DNA from: Anaerolineales bacterium | GTDB lineage: Bacteria > Chloroflexota > Anaerolineae > Anaerolineales > Villigracilaceae | DNA: 64,000 nt | Assembly (NCBI GenBank): GCA_030583885.1 | Contig: CP129480.1 | Location: forward strand, 3,846,714 to 3,910,713 | Reading direction: 5' to 3' | Part shown: positions 40,355-48,224 of the stretch, piece after piece | Layout: each line of letters starts with the position of its first letter | Numbering within the stretch: position 1 is the stretch's first letter | Notes under the pieces: generated by a model | What the model was told of the DNA's origin: nothing | Database searches by the model: none | What the model saw: the letters and a program-made list of their open reading frames with translations, nothing else | Position numbers and translations under genes: made by a program

Positions 40355-40391
40355 GACAGCCTCCAAATCTCACCCAATTATAAATCTAATT

Positions 40392-40536
40392 TCAAAAACC
40401 CTCCGCCACACGCTTCGCGTCGCCCCACCGCCCGCCCCCTCTGTCCTAGCGGACATCTACCCAAAGGGCACGCTGTCCCCCAAATACGACAGTTTAATTC
40501 TGGTCGCATAAAAAGTGTTCATATTGTATTTGGGGG
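40392..40536. repeat. Composite repeat copy R1: tail copy + GC spacer + palindrome
   Basis: Read on the minus strand from the mutase stop: palindrome 40477-40536 (arms CCCCCAAATAC and GTATTTGGGGG), spacer with GTCCGCTAGGACAGAGGGGG, then a miniature gene tail WGDAKRVAEGF ending in TGA at 40392-40394. This same order is found in R2 and, without the tail, in R3. R1 and R2, each with mutase C-terminal coding sequence upstream, are direct repeats of roughly 270 bp that flank vapBC. Confidence 0.85.
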
Positions 40537-40550
40537 AGGCAGGGAGGGGC

Positions 40551-42218
40551 TCAAAACCCCTGCGCCACATATTCTCCCCATACTCCGCGTAAGGTATTGC
40601 AGATCTCTCCAAGCGTGATGTCATTCTCCACGCACTCGATGAATAGGGGTATCAGGTTCGAGGTTCCACGTGCCAGGTTTTCCAATTGGCTCAATAACAC
40701 CGAGACCTTTGCCGCGTCCCTGCCGGCGCGCAAGGCGGCGAGACGTTCCCGCTGCCCTGTTTCGATGGCTGGGTCCACCTTCAGGCGTTCCAGCGTCATT
40801 TCTTCATCCACAGCGAATTGATTGACGCCCACCACGATCTGTTCCTTCCGTTCGATGGCTTGCTGGGCGGCGTAGGCGGCATTCTGGATTTCATTTTGCA
40901 TGAATCCGCGCTCGATGGCGGTCATTGCCCCGCCCATTTCGTCAATTTTAGCGATGTACTCCTGCGCGCCTTTTTCGATCTCGTCCGTGAGATATTCGAT
41001 CAGATACGAACCCGCCAGCGGATCGACCGAATCCGCCGCGCCCGACTCATGCGCAAGGATCTGCTGGGTGCGCAATGCGATCCGTACCGCTTTCTCCGTC
41101 GGAAGCCAGAGCGCTTCATCCATCGAGTTGGTGTGCAAACTCTGCGTCCCGCCGAGCACCGCGGAAAGAGCCTGCACGGTCACGCGCACCACGTTATTCT
41201 CAGGCTGCTGCGCGGTGAGCGTCGAGCCTGCCGTCTGCGTGTGGAAACGCAGCTGCCACGAGGACGGTTTCCCCGCCTTGAAACGTTCGCGCATGATCCT
41301 TGCCCACAACCTGCGCGCTGCGCGGAACTTGGCCACTTCCTCAAGGAAGTTATTGTGCGCGTTGAAGAAGAACGACAACTGCCCCGCGAAATCGTCCACG
41401 TTCAAGCCGGCCTTCAGTGCGGCATCCACATACGCGATGCCGTTCGCCAGTGTGAAGGCCACCTCCTGCACCGAGGTCGAACCCGCCTCACGGATGTGAT
41501 AGCCCGAGATCGAGATCGTATTCCAATACGGCACGTCCTTCGCGCAGAACGAGAAGATATCGGTGATGAGCCGCATCGAAGGCGCGGGCGGGAAGATGTA
41601 CGTCCCGCGCGCCACGTATTCCTTGAGAATATCGTTCTGGATAGTCCCGCGCAGTCCGCGCATATCCGCACCCTGGCGCTTCGCCACCGCAATGTACATC
41701 GCCAGCAGCACACCTGCAGGCGCGTTGATCGTCATGGATGTGGAAACCTTGTCCAACGGGATTTGGTCGAACAACTGCTCCATGTCCCTGATGGACGAGA
41801 TCGACACGCCCACCTTGCCGACCTCTCCCTGCGCGATCGGATCGTCCGCATCGTACCCGATTTGAGTTGGCAGGTCGAACGCGACCGACAGCCCCGTCTG
41901 GCCCTGCCCCAGCAAATAGCGGTAGCGCTTGTTCGATTCTTCCGCCGTGGAAAAGCCCGCATACTGCCGCATCGTCCAGAAGCGCGAGCGGTACATCGTC
42001 GGCTGGACTCCGCGCGTGAAGGGATACTCGCCCGGAAAACCAAGTTTTTCCAAATAGATTTCATCCGCAGGAGCGGGGTCCTCCCGCCCGGGCAGCGCCA
42101 CCCGCGGGACCTCGATCCCCGCGCTGGTCTCGAAGCGCTCCCGCCTCTCCTTGAACTTATCCAATGATTTCTTGAGCGTATTTTCCTGCCACTTTTTGTA
42201 TTGTTCTTGAATGGTCAT
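40551..42218 (-). CDS. Methylmalonyl-CoA mutase family, large catalytic subunit (no B12 domain)
   Basis: 555 residues, the length of the TIM-barrel substrate domain alone. PTMYRSRFWTMRQYAGFSTA (substrate-loop region), GLSVAFDLPTQIGYDADDP, STSMTINAPA, GYHIREAGSTSVQE and AALRTQ-type helices are characteristic of coenzyme-B12-dependent acyl-CoA mutases. The cobalamin-binding DxHxxG domain is absent and must be a separate subunit, not encoded in this window. Substrate (methylmalonyl-, isobutyryl- or ethylmalonyl-CoA) is undecided. The 3' end is the site of the repeated tail copies R1 and R2. Confidence 0.92.
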   Translation of the reverse strand: MTIQEQYKKWQENTLKKSLDKFKERRERFETSAGIEVPRVALPGREDPAPADEIYLEKLGFPGEYPFTRGVQPTMYRSRFWTMRQYAGFSTAEESNKRYRYLLGQGQTGLSVAFDLPTQIGYDADDPIAQGEVGKVGVSISSIRDMEQLFDQIPLDKVSTSMTINAPAGVLLAMYIAVAKRQGADMRGLRGTIQNDILKEYVARGTYIFPPAPSMRLITDIFSFCAKDVPYWNTISISGYHIREAGSTSVQEVAFTLANGIAYVDAALKAGLNVDDFAGQLSFFFNAHNNFLEEVAKFRAARRLWARIMRERFKAGKPSSWQLRFHTQTAGSTLTAQQPENNVVRVTVQALSAVLGGTQSLHTNSMDEALWLPTEKAVRIALRTQQILAHESGAADSVDPLAGSYLIEYLTDEIEKGAQEYIAKIDEMGGAMTAIERGFMQNEIQNAAYAAQQAIERKEQIVVGVNQFAVDEEMTLERLKVDPAIETGQRERLAALRAGRDAAKVSVLLSQLENLARGTSNLIPLFIECVENDITLGEICNTLRGVWGEYVAQGF

Positions 42219-42439
42219 GTTCAGTTCCTTTTGGACCGTGAGAAATCGTCAACCTTTGGAATTCCAGCACTCCGTGCGCCGACATGTGCCGCTTGTACGA
42301 ACCTGCCTGCAAGTATATAGCCTTCCATGTGTTTCGGGAATTGGATAAAAACAGGATGATTAATAGACAAAAGTCACATGTGAAAATGAAATGAAAATGC
42401 TACACTTTTCGTATAATTTAACGAGGAGACTCATCAGCC

Positions 42440-42838
42440 ATGGGAAACAAAACCTTACTCTATATCGGCGCAGGCATTCTGCTGCTCATCGGCGTTTGTC
42501 TGTTTGGATACGGGATCCTGAGCGTGATCGGCTCCACCTCCTCACAGGGCAGCACATCCTGGTTGACCTTTGGGATCGGCTTCGCTTTTGTGGGCGCGCT
42601 CTTTCTCGGAGGGGGAATCTGGCTTATCGCCACGGCGACCAAACGTCAGGAGGGTGGAGGCGGGGACGTCACCTACAAGATCGACCTGCCCGGTCAGACA
42701 AAGGTCGAGCAGTTGAAATGCCGTTCCTGCGGGGGTGCGCTGAAGGCGGATAACGTCAAAATGATCGCGGGCGCGCCAACGGTGGAATGTCCGTTCTGCG
42801 GCACGGTCTATCAGCTGACGGAAGAACCGAAATGGTGA
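42440..42838 (+). CDS. Two-TM protein with zinc ribbon
   Basis: 132 residues. TM1 at about 6-30, TM2 at about 42-64, then a cytoplasmic zinc ribbon CRSCGGALK ... CPFCGTVYQ (two CxxC pairs, residues about 94-97 and 119-122). A TATAAT at 42412-42417 is a likely -10. Ends 10 bases before the DUF2207-like gene, so both are probably one transcript and may act together at the membrane. No specific family assigned. Confidence 0.75.
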   Translation: MGNKTLLYIGAGILLLIGVCLFGYGILSVIGSTSSQGSTSWLTFGIGFAFVGALFLGGGIWLIATATKRQEGGGGDVTYKIDLPGQTKVEQLKCRSCGGALKADNVKMIAGAPTVECPFCGTVYQLTEEPKW

Positions 42839-42848
42839 AAGAGGTCCC

Positions 42849-44513
42849 ATGAAAAAATATATTGCCATTCTTCTTGCGCTTTTGCTGGCGGCGGGTTTTG
42901 CGCTTCCCGTTCTGGCGCAAAGCTATTCGTTCAGCCTCGATAAGGAGGTGGTGAACGTCTATTGGAACGCCGACGGCTCGCTGTCGCTGGATTATCAGTT
43001 CACATTCACCAACCGGCCCGGCGCGCATCCCATCGATTTTGTGGATGTGGGCCTGCCGAACTCCAATTACAACTACAGTTCCATCACAGCGGATGTGAAC
43101 GGAGCCCCGGTCTCCGTATCCACGGATTATCAAGGGTCGGGCACAGGCGTGGCGGTGGAGCTGGGTTCGCAATCCATCCAGCCCGGGCAGACGGGCATGG
43201 TGCATGTATATATCGGGCGCATCGAACGCGTGGTATACCCCGATGACAACGATGATGCCTACGCCTCCGCGGTCTTCTCGCCGACCTGGTTCGGCTCGCA
43301 ATATGTTGTCGGCGTGACAGACCTGAGTGTGATCTACCACCTGCCGCCCGGCGTCCAGCCCGAAGAGCCGCGCTGGCACGGAGCGCCGTCCGGTTTCCCC
43401 AGCGAACCGCAAACGGGATTCGATAGCGAAGGGCGCATCACCTACACGTGGCGCAATCCCTCCGCCAGCGGGTCGACGCAGTACAAGTTCGGCGCATCCT
43501 TCCCGAAAACCTACATCCCCGAGACCGCCATTGTCACCGCCCCGGCGTTCGACTTTGGCGGGTTATTCGCTTCCATCCTTGAGAACCTGACCCCGTTTCT
43601 GTGCTGTGGTTTCTTTGCGTTCATGTTCGGCGGCGCTCCCATCCTGACCGCAATTGCTGACCGCCGGCGCAAAATGCAATACCTGCCGCCGCGCATCGCC
43701 ATCGAAGGCCACGGCATCAAACGCGGCCTGACCGCCGTCGAAGCCGCCATCCTGCTCGAACAGCCGCTCGACAAGGTGATGACCATGATCCTGTTCGGCC
43801 TGCTCAAGAAGAACGCCGCGCAGGTCGTCACCCGCGATCCGCTCAAGGTGGAGGCTGTGGAGCCGCTCCCTGAAAAACTTCACGAGTATGAATTTGAATT
43901 TATCAAGGCATTCAAGGAAACCGAGGCAAGGAAACGCCAAAAAAGATTGCAGGAGATGACGGTGGGGCTGGTCAAATCCGTGGCTGAAAAAATGCGCGGG
44001 TTCAGCCGCAAGGAAACGGTGGATTACTACAAGTCCATTACGGAAAAAGCCTGGGCGCTGGTCGAGGCGGAGAATACACCCGAAGTAAAAAGCCGGAAAT
44101 TCGACGAAGCCCTTGAATGGACGATGCTCGACAAGGAGTACGATGATCGCACGCGGCGCACCTTCACCGGACCCGTCATTCTTCCGCGCTGGTGGGGAGG
44201 GTATAACCCGGCCTATCGTCCCGCTGCGTCCGCGCCCGCCTCTGCCAAACCTTTGGCTGCTCCCGCTTCGAAAGGCAACGCCCTGCCCGGCGCAGACTTT
44301 GCCGCGCAAATGGTGACCGGCGTGCAGACTTTCTCGCAAAAAGTGGTCGGTAATATCAACACCTTTACGGAGGGCGTCACGAAAACCACGAATCCGCCTC
44401 CCAAGCCATCCGCCTCCCGCAGTGGACGAAGCGGCGGGGGCGGCGGACGCTCCTGTGCCTGCGCGTGCGCCTGTGCGGGCTGTGCCTGTGCCTGCGCGGG
44501 TGGAGGACGGTAA
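42849..44513 (+). CDS. Secreted/membrane DUF2207-like protein with C-terminal Cys-Ala repeat tail
   Basis: 554 residues. Signal peptide (1-24, ending VLAQS), an extracellular beta domain (25-225) like DUF2207 with FSLDKEVVNVYWNADGSLSL, one or two TM segments at about 237-262, then a cytoplasmic helical part with repeated Lys/Glu. The tail from about residue 520 is Ser/Gly-rich (SRSGRSGGGGGR) and ends SCACACACAGCACACAGGGR: seven cysteines in a Cys-Ala alternation. Immediately downstream are a PqqD-fused radical SAM/SPASM enzyme and an inactive-looking relative. The tail has the look of a post-translationally modified segment; this is inference from the gene order and the composition. Confidence 0.8.
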   Translation: MKKYIAILLALLLAAGFALPVLAQSYSFSLDKEVVNVYWNADGSLSLDYQFTFTNRPGAHPIDFVDVGLPNSNYNYSSITADVNGAPVSVSTDYQGSGTGVAVELGSQSIQPGQTGMVHVYIGRIERVVYPDDNDDAYASAVFSPTWFGSQYVVGVTDLSVIYHLPPGVQPEEPRWHGAPSGFPSEPQTGFDSEGRITYTWRNPSASGSTQYKFGASFPKTYIPETAIVTAPAFDFGGLFASILENLTPFLCCGFFAFMFGGAPILTAIADRRRKMQYLPPRIAIEGHGIKRGLTAVEAAILLEQPLDKVMTMILFGLLKKNAAQVVTRDPLKVEAVEPLPEKLHEYEFEFIKAFKETEARKRQKRLQEMTVGLVKSVAEKMRGFSRKETVDYYKSITEKAWALVEAENTPEVKSRKFDEALEWTMLDKEYDDRTRRTFTGPVILPRWWGGYNPAYRPAASAPASAKPLAAPASKGNALPGADFAAQMVTGVQTFSQKVVGNINTFTEGVTKTTNPPPKPSASRSGRSGGGGGRSCACACACAGCACACAGGGR

Positions 44514-44515
44514 TT

Positions 44516-44556
44516 CGATTGACGATTTAGGATTGATGATTTTAGATTTACGATTA
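44516..44556. repeat. Short tandem repeat (GATTTA/GATTGA units)
   Basis: Degenerate tandem units of the ATTTAGGATT / GATTTACGATTA kind between two genes of the radical SAM locus. AT-rich, without spacers. Confidence 0.65.
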
Positions 44557-44566
44557 GAGGTGAAGC

Positions 44567-45940
44567 ATGGCGCTACTTGACTCGGTAAAAAACATCTTTC
44601 AGCCAACATCCAAGGTCTTCGGCCCGGCGTCGGGCCTTTACCACTACACCCGCGAAACTGCGGACGAAAAATCCCGCATCCATTTGCGGCTCGACGCGGA
44701 CGGCACAGGCACGCTCATCGTCAATGCCAGCAGTGTCATGCACTTGAATCCCACAGCGGCATTCATGGCATGGCTGATCCTGGAGGAAAAACAGGAGCAG
44801 GATATCGTTTCCGCGCTGACGAAAACCTTCCGGGTTTCAAAATCGCAGGCGGGCGAAGATCTCTCCGCCTTCCGCTTTCAGCTCTCCGAGTTACTCCGTC
44901 CCGACGGCGCCTGCGCCATCCACGACCTCGAATTGGAGATGAACATGCCATTCAGCGCGCGTCCCTCCGCGCCCTACCGCATGGACCTGGCGCTCACCTA
45001 CCGCTGTAACAACGACTGCGCCCACTGTTACAACGCCCGCGAACGGGACTTCCCCGAACTGGATACGGATTCATGGAAACGCATCCTCGACAAACTCTGG
45101 GGGCTGGGTGTGCCGCACATCGTCTTCACCGGCGGCGAGGCCACGTTGCGAAACGACCTGCCCGAACTCATCAAACACGCGGAATCCAACGGGCAGATCA
45201 CGGGTCTCAACACCAATGCGCGCCGCCTGATGGATATGAACTATGTGGACCGCCTCGTGGGGGCGGGACTCGACCATGTGCAGATCACGGTTGAATCCTG
45301 CGATGAACAAATCCACGATGAAATGATGCGCGCCAAAGGCGCCTTCAAGCAGACCGTTGCAGGCTTGAAGAATGTGCTTGCCTCAAAGCTGTATGTGATG
45401 ACCAACACCACCATGCTGCGGACGAATGTCCACACCATCCCCGCCACGCTCGATTTTCTGGCGGACCTCGGCGTGCCGACCATCGGCTTGAACGCGTTGA
45501 TCTACTCCGGGCAGGGCTTGACCGTCGGGACGGGTCTTCGTGAGAGCGAGTTGCAGCCCATCCTCGATATTGCCACGCAAAAGACCGCCGCGCGCGGACA
45601 GAAACTCATCTGGTACACACCGACCCAATACTGCGAGTTCGACCCGACCGCCCACAACCTCGGTGTCAAGGGCTGTACTGCCGCGCTTTACAGCATGTGC
45701 ATCGAATCGAACGGCAATGTCCTGCCGTGCCAGTCCTACTATCACCCGCTTGGCAACTTCCTCACGGATTCATGGGATACCATCTGGGATCACAAACTGT
45801 CCGTGCAATTGCGCGAGCGGCAGAATCTGCCCTTCAAATGCGAGACCTGCCCCGTCGTTGTGGAATGCGGCGGAGGCTGTCCATTGCAATTCGAGAATCA
45901 CCGCGAAAGTTTTGGAGTCAATCTACCTGTGCTACACTAA
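44567..45940 (+). CDS. PqqD-fused radical SAM/SPASM peptide-modifying enzyme
   Basis: 457 residues. N-terminal PqqD-like (RRE) domain at about 36-118 with the marker NASSVMHLNPTAAFMAWL; radical SAM cluster Cys147-x3-Cys151-x2-Cys154 (YRCNNDCAHC) followed by FTGGEATLR; C-terminal SPASM domain with GC, MC, PC and the CETCPVVVECGGGC set, enough for two extra Fe-S clusters. PqqD-type domains bind a leader or substrate peptide, and SPASM enzymes install thioether or C-C bonds in peptides. The likely substrate is the Cys-Ala tail of the protein encoded 53 bases upstream. The companion genes at 45974 and 46988 follow with short gaps. Confidence 0.9.
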   Translation: MALLDSVKNIFQPTSKVFGPASGLYHYTRETADEKSRIHLRLDADGTGTLIVNASSVMHLNPTAAFMAWLILEEKQEQDIVSALTKTFRVSKSQAGEDLSAFRFQLSELLRPDGACAIHDLELEMNMPFSARPSAPYRMDLALTYRCNNDCAHCYNARERDFPELDTDSWKRILDKLWGLGVPHIVFTGGEATLRNDLPELIKHAESNGQITGLNTNARRLMDMNYVDRLVGAGLDHVQITVESCDEQIHDEMMRAKGAFKQTVAGLKNVLASKLYVMTNTTMLRTNVHTIPATLDFLADLGVPTIGLNALIYSGQGLTVGTGLRESELQPILDIATQKTAARGQKLIWYTPTQYCEFDPTAHNLGVKGCTAALYSMCIESNGNVLPCQSYYHPLGNFLTDSWDTIWDHKLSVQLRERQNLPFKCETCPVVVECGGGCPLQFENHRESFGVNLPVLH

Positions 45941-45973
45941 AGCATACCCAATCCGTGCTTTAGGAATCATCTT

Positions 45974-46978
45974 ATGCAAATCTGCTACCTGATCGCGTTC
46001 CCTGATTCAGACGAAGGCAGGGCGCCCGCGCCCGAACAGCTCAAAGTCTCAAAGGATGCGCCTTACTTCCAGCCCGTTGATATCGACCTCGTCAGCCTCG
46101 GCGAGGAAACGGTGGTCATCGAAGGCTATGCGGTGGCCGTCAGCCGGCAACGGTACGACAGGTGCGCGCAGATGATCGAATGCCGCTTCGACCTGGACGA
46201 CCCGTTCGCATCGTCCGTCCTGCAGTTGCGGATGAAAATCCAGGCCGCGCTGCAGAGCAAATATGTGCCCGAATCGATCCGTGCCAGCGGACTGTTCGAA
46301 GACTACACCATCCTGCTGGCGTCCAGGGTGAAACCTGCACCCGAAAAATGGGTCGGGAAGAACGCTGCTGCGCTTGCCAAGTTCATCCGCTCGCAGCGCG
46401 AAACGCTCGACCCGGCCGAGATCACCGATATCCTGGTCTCGCGCACACAATATTCCGCCGGCGATATGACCGTGGTGGACTGGGAGGGCGCAGTCATCAT
46501 CGCGCCCAACGATGATTACGACTCGGATATCGCCCTGCTGAAAATTGGCAATTACCAACTCCTGCGCTACCGCATGTTGGACCAGTCCATCGAAGCCATG
46601 CTCGACTCGATCAGCGAGACGTTTTTCAAGGATAAAGGACGCCCGCGCCTGACAACCAGCGTCGTCCGCAAGATCGCCGAGCACAAACTGGAAGTGATGA
46701 TCGACTTCGAGCGTGTCGAACAGAACCTGCTGCTCATCGGTGATTGGTACTCGGCAAAATTATATGAAGCCATCCAAAGCGAACTGTATCTCAAGGACTG
46801 GAAGGATAACCTGCGCAGCAAGCTCGACAATCTGGAAGGCATTGTTGGCACCATCAAGGATAATTTTTCGCTCTCCCTCGAAAGAATTTGGGGACGTGTC
46901 GAAATGGCAATGTATATGATCATGCTGTTTGGCTATCTCTATCTTTTCCTTGCCGATATGGGCTGGCTCAGCCAATAG
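45974..46978 (+). CDS. RMD1/DUF155-like membrane-anchored protein (tentative)
   Basis: 334 residues. Soluble N-terminal part with VVIEGYAVAVSR, and the segment NDDYDSDIALLKIGNYQLLRYRMLDQ, then helices (LLLIGDWYSAKLYEAIQSEL, LKDWKDNLRSKLDNLEGIV) and a C-terminal TM helix at about 309-328. The layout resembles the RMD1/DUF155 family, found in eukaryotic mitochondria and some bacteria; this assignment is tentative. It lies between the active and the degenerate radical SAM genes, 9 bases before the latter, so probably part of the same system. Confidence 0.6.
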   Translation: MQICYLIAFPDSDEGRAPAPEQLKVSKDAPYFQPVDIDLVSLGEETVVIEGYAVAVSRQRYDRCAQMIECRFDLDDPFASSVLQLRMKIQAALQSKYVPESIRASGLFEDYTILLASRVKPAPEKWVGKNAAALAKFIRSQRETLDPAEITDILVSRTQYSAGDMTVVDWEGAVIIAPNDDYDSDIALLKIGNYQLLRYRMLDQSIEAMLDSISETFFKDKGRPRLTTSVVRKIAEHKLEVMIDFERVEQNLLLIGDWYSAKLYEAIQSELYLKDWKDNLRSKLDNLEGIVGTIKDNFSLSLERIWGRVEMAMYMIMLFGYLYLFLADMGWLSQ

Positions 46979-46987
46979 GAGAATCAC

Positions 46988-48130
46988 ATGAACATGCTCC
47001 AACGCATCACCAACCGGTTTGCAAAGGTCACGCCGCTGCCGGCCGGCACGCATCACATGCAGGCTCTTGAAGATGAAAAACCCTACCGCCTGCACCTGCG
47101 CCTGCGGCACGACGGCTCCGGCATTCTCATCCTCAATGCCTCCACCGTCCTGCAGCTCAATCCCACCGCCGCCGAATATGCCTTTCACTTCATCAAAGGC
47201 ACGCCGCCCGAAGACGCCGCCAAAGAGGTTGCCTCCCGCTATAACATCAAATGGAAGGAGGCCCTCATAGACTTCACCAATTTTGCGGAACAGATTCACA
47301 CTCTGATCTCCACTCCTGACCTGGACCCCGCCTCCTACCTGGACTTTGAGCGGGCCCAGCCCCACACAGCGGATTCCACGCTGCGGCTGGACTGCGCCCT
47401 CACCTACCGCCTGCCCGAAGGGGATCATACCAAGCACGCCCCCGTCAAACGCGTGGACCGTGAATTGACCACCGCTGAATGGCAGGCCATCATAGACAAA
47501 GCCTGGCAGGCGGGCATCCCGCACCTCATCTTCACCGGCGGCGAAGCGACCCTGCGTGCAGACCTGCCGCAGCTCATCGCGCACGCCGAAAAGAATGGAC
47601 AGGTCTGCGGCTTATTGACCGATGGCTTGAAACTTGCCGAAAAGGAATACCTCGAAACGCTCCTGCAAACCGGGCTCGACCACATCCTGCTCGTCCTGCA
47701 ACCCGACGAACCGCTTTCATGGAAAGCCGTCGAGACCATCGTCCCGCAGGATATTTTCATCACCGTCCATCTCACCATCGAGAAAGGGAACCTAAAACAG
47801 GCCGAGGCCATTCTGGAAAAGCTTTCCGGCCTCGGCGTGGAAAACATCTCCCTCAGCGCCGCGGAAAACAGCCTGGTGGATGAACTGCTCGAATTACAAG
47901 GCGCCGCCCAAAGACTGGGGCTCACCCTCCGCTGGGACCTGCCCGTGCCGTATTCCGCCGCCAACCCCATCACCCTCGAAACCGTGGACGACGAAGTTCC
48001 CGCAGGCGCCGGCAAAACGTGGATGTACATCGAACCCGACGGCGACGTCCTCCCCGCGCAGGGGGAAGCGGACAAGATCCTCGGCAACTTCCTGAGAGAT
48101 GGCTGGGAGGAGATTTCGAGAAACGGGTAG
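46988..48130 (+). CDS. PqqD-fused radical-SAM-like protein lacking all cluster cysteines
   Basis: 380 residues, a clear paralogue of the enzyme at 44567. The PqqD-like part is kept (residues 30-110; NASTVLQLNPTAAEYAF), and so is FTGGEATLRADLPQLIAHAEKNGQ. In the position of the CxxxCxxC cluster (active copy: YRCNNDCAHC) it has YRLPEGDHTKH, so Leu142, Asp146 and Lys149 replace the three cysteines, and the C-terminal SPASM cysteines are gone with about 60 residues. No iron-sulfur chemistry is possible. A substrate-binding or regulatory partner of the active enzyme is the simplest reading. The frame is intact, so it is under selection and not a decaying gene. Confidence 0.88.
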   Translation: MNMLQRITNRFAKVTPLPAGTHHMQALEDEKPYRLHLRLRHDGSGILILNASTVLQLNPTAAEYAFHFIKGTPPEDAAKEVASRYNIKWKEALIDFTNFAEQIHTLISTPDLDPASYLDFERAQPHTADSTLRLDCALTYRLPEGDHTKHAPVKRVDRELTTAEWQAIIDKAWQAGIPHLIFTGGEATLRADLPQLIAHAEKNGQVCGLLTDGLKLAEKEYLETLLQTGLDHILLVLQPDEPLSWKAVETIVPQDIFITVHLTIEKGNLKQAEAILEKLSGLGVENISLSAAENSLVDELLELQGAAQRLGLTLRWDLPVPYSAANPITLETVDDEVPAGAGKTWMYIEPDGDVLPAQGEADKILGNFLRDGWEEISRNG

Positions 48131-48224
48131 GCTGAGTTTACACCCCGTCTACAACCGACCGGCGCCCGCCTTTCAGCCAACAACTCTATGGTATCCTTGC
48201 CGAAAAATTTAACAAGGATGCCGA

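Noticed and set aside
31129..40550. Prophage or integrated plasmid
   Set aside because: No integrase, structural phage, replication or conjugation gene is seen; the region fits a set of defence and toxin-antitoxin modules between repeats.
40818..42167. Long open frame of 449 codons on the plus strand, antisense to the mutase gene
   Set aside because: His/Arg-rich composition without motif or ribosome site; it mirrors the high third-position GC of the mutase gene on the other strand.
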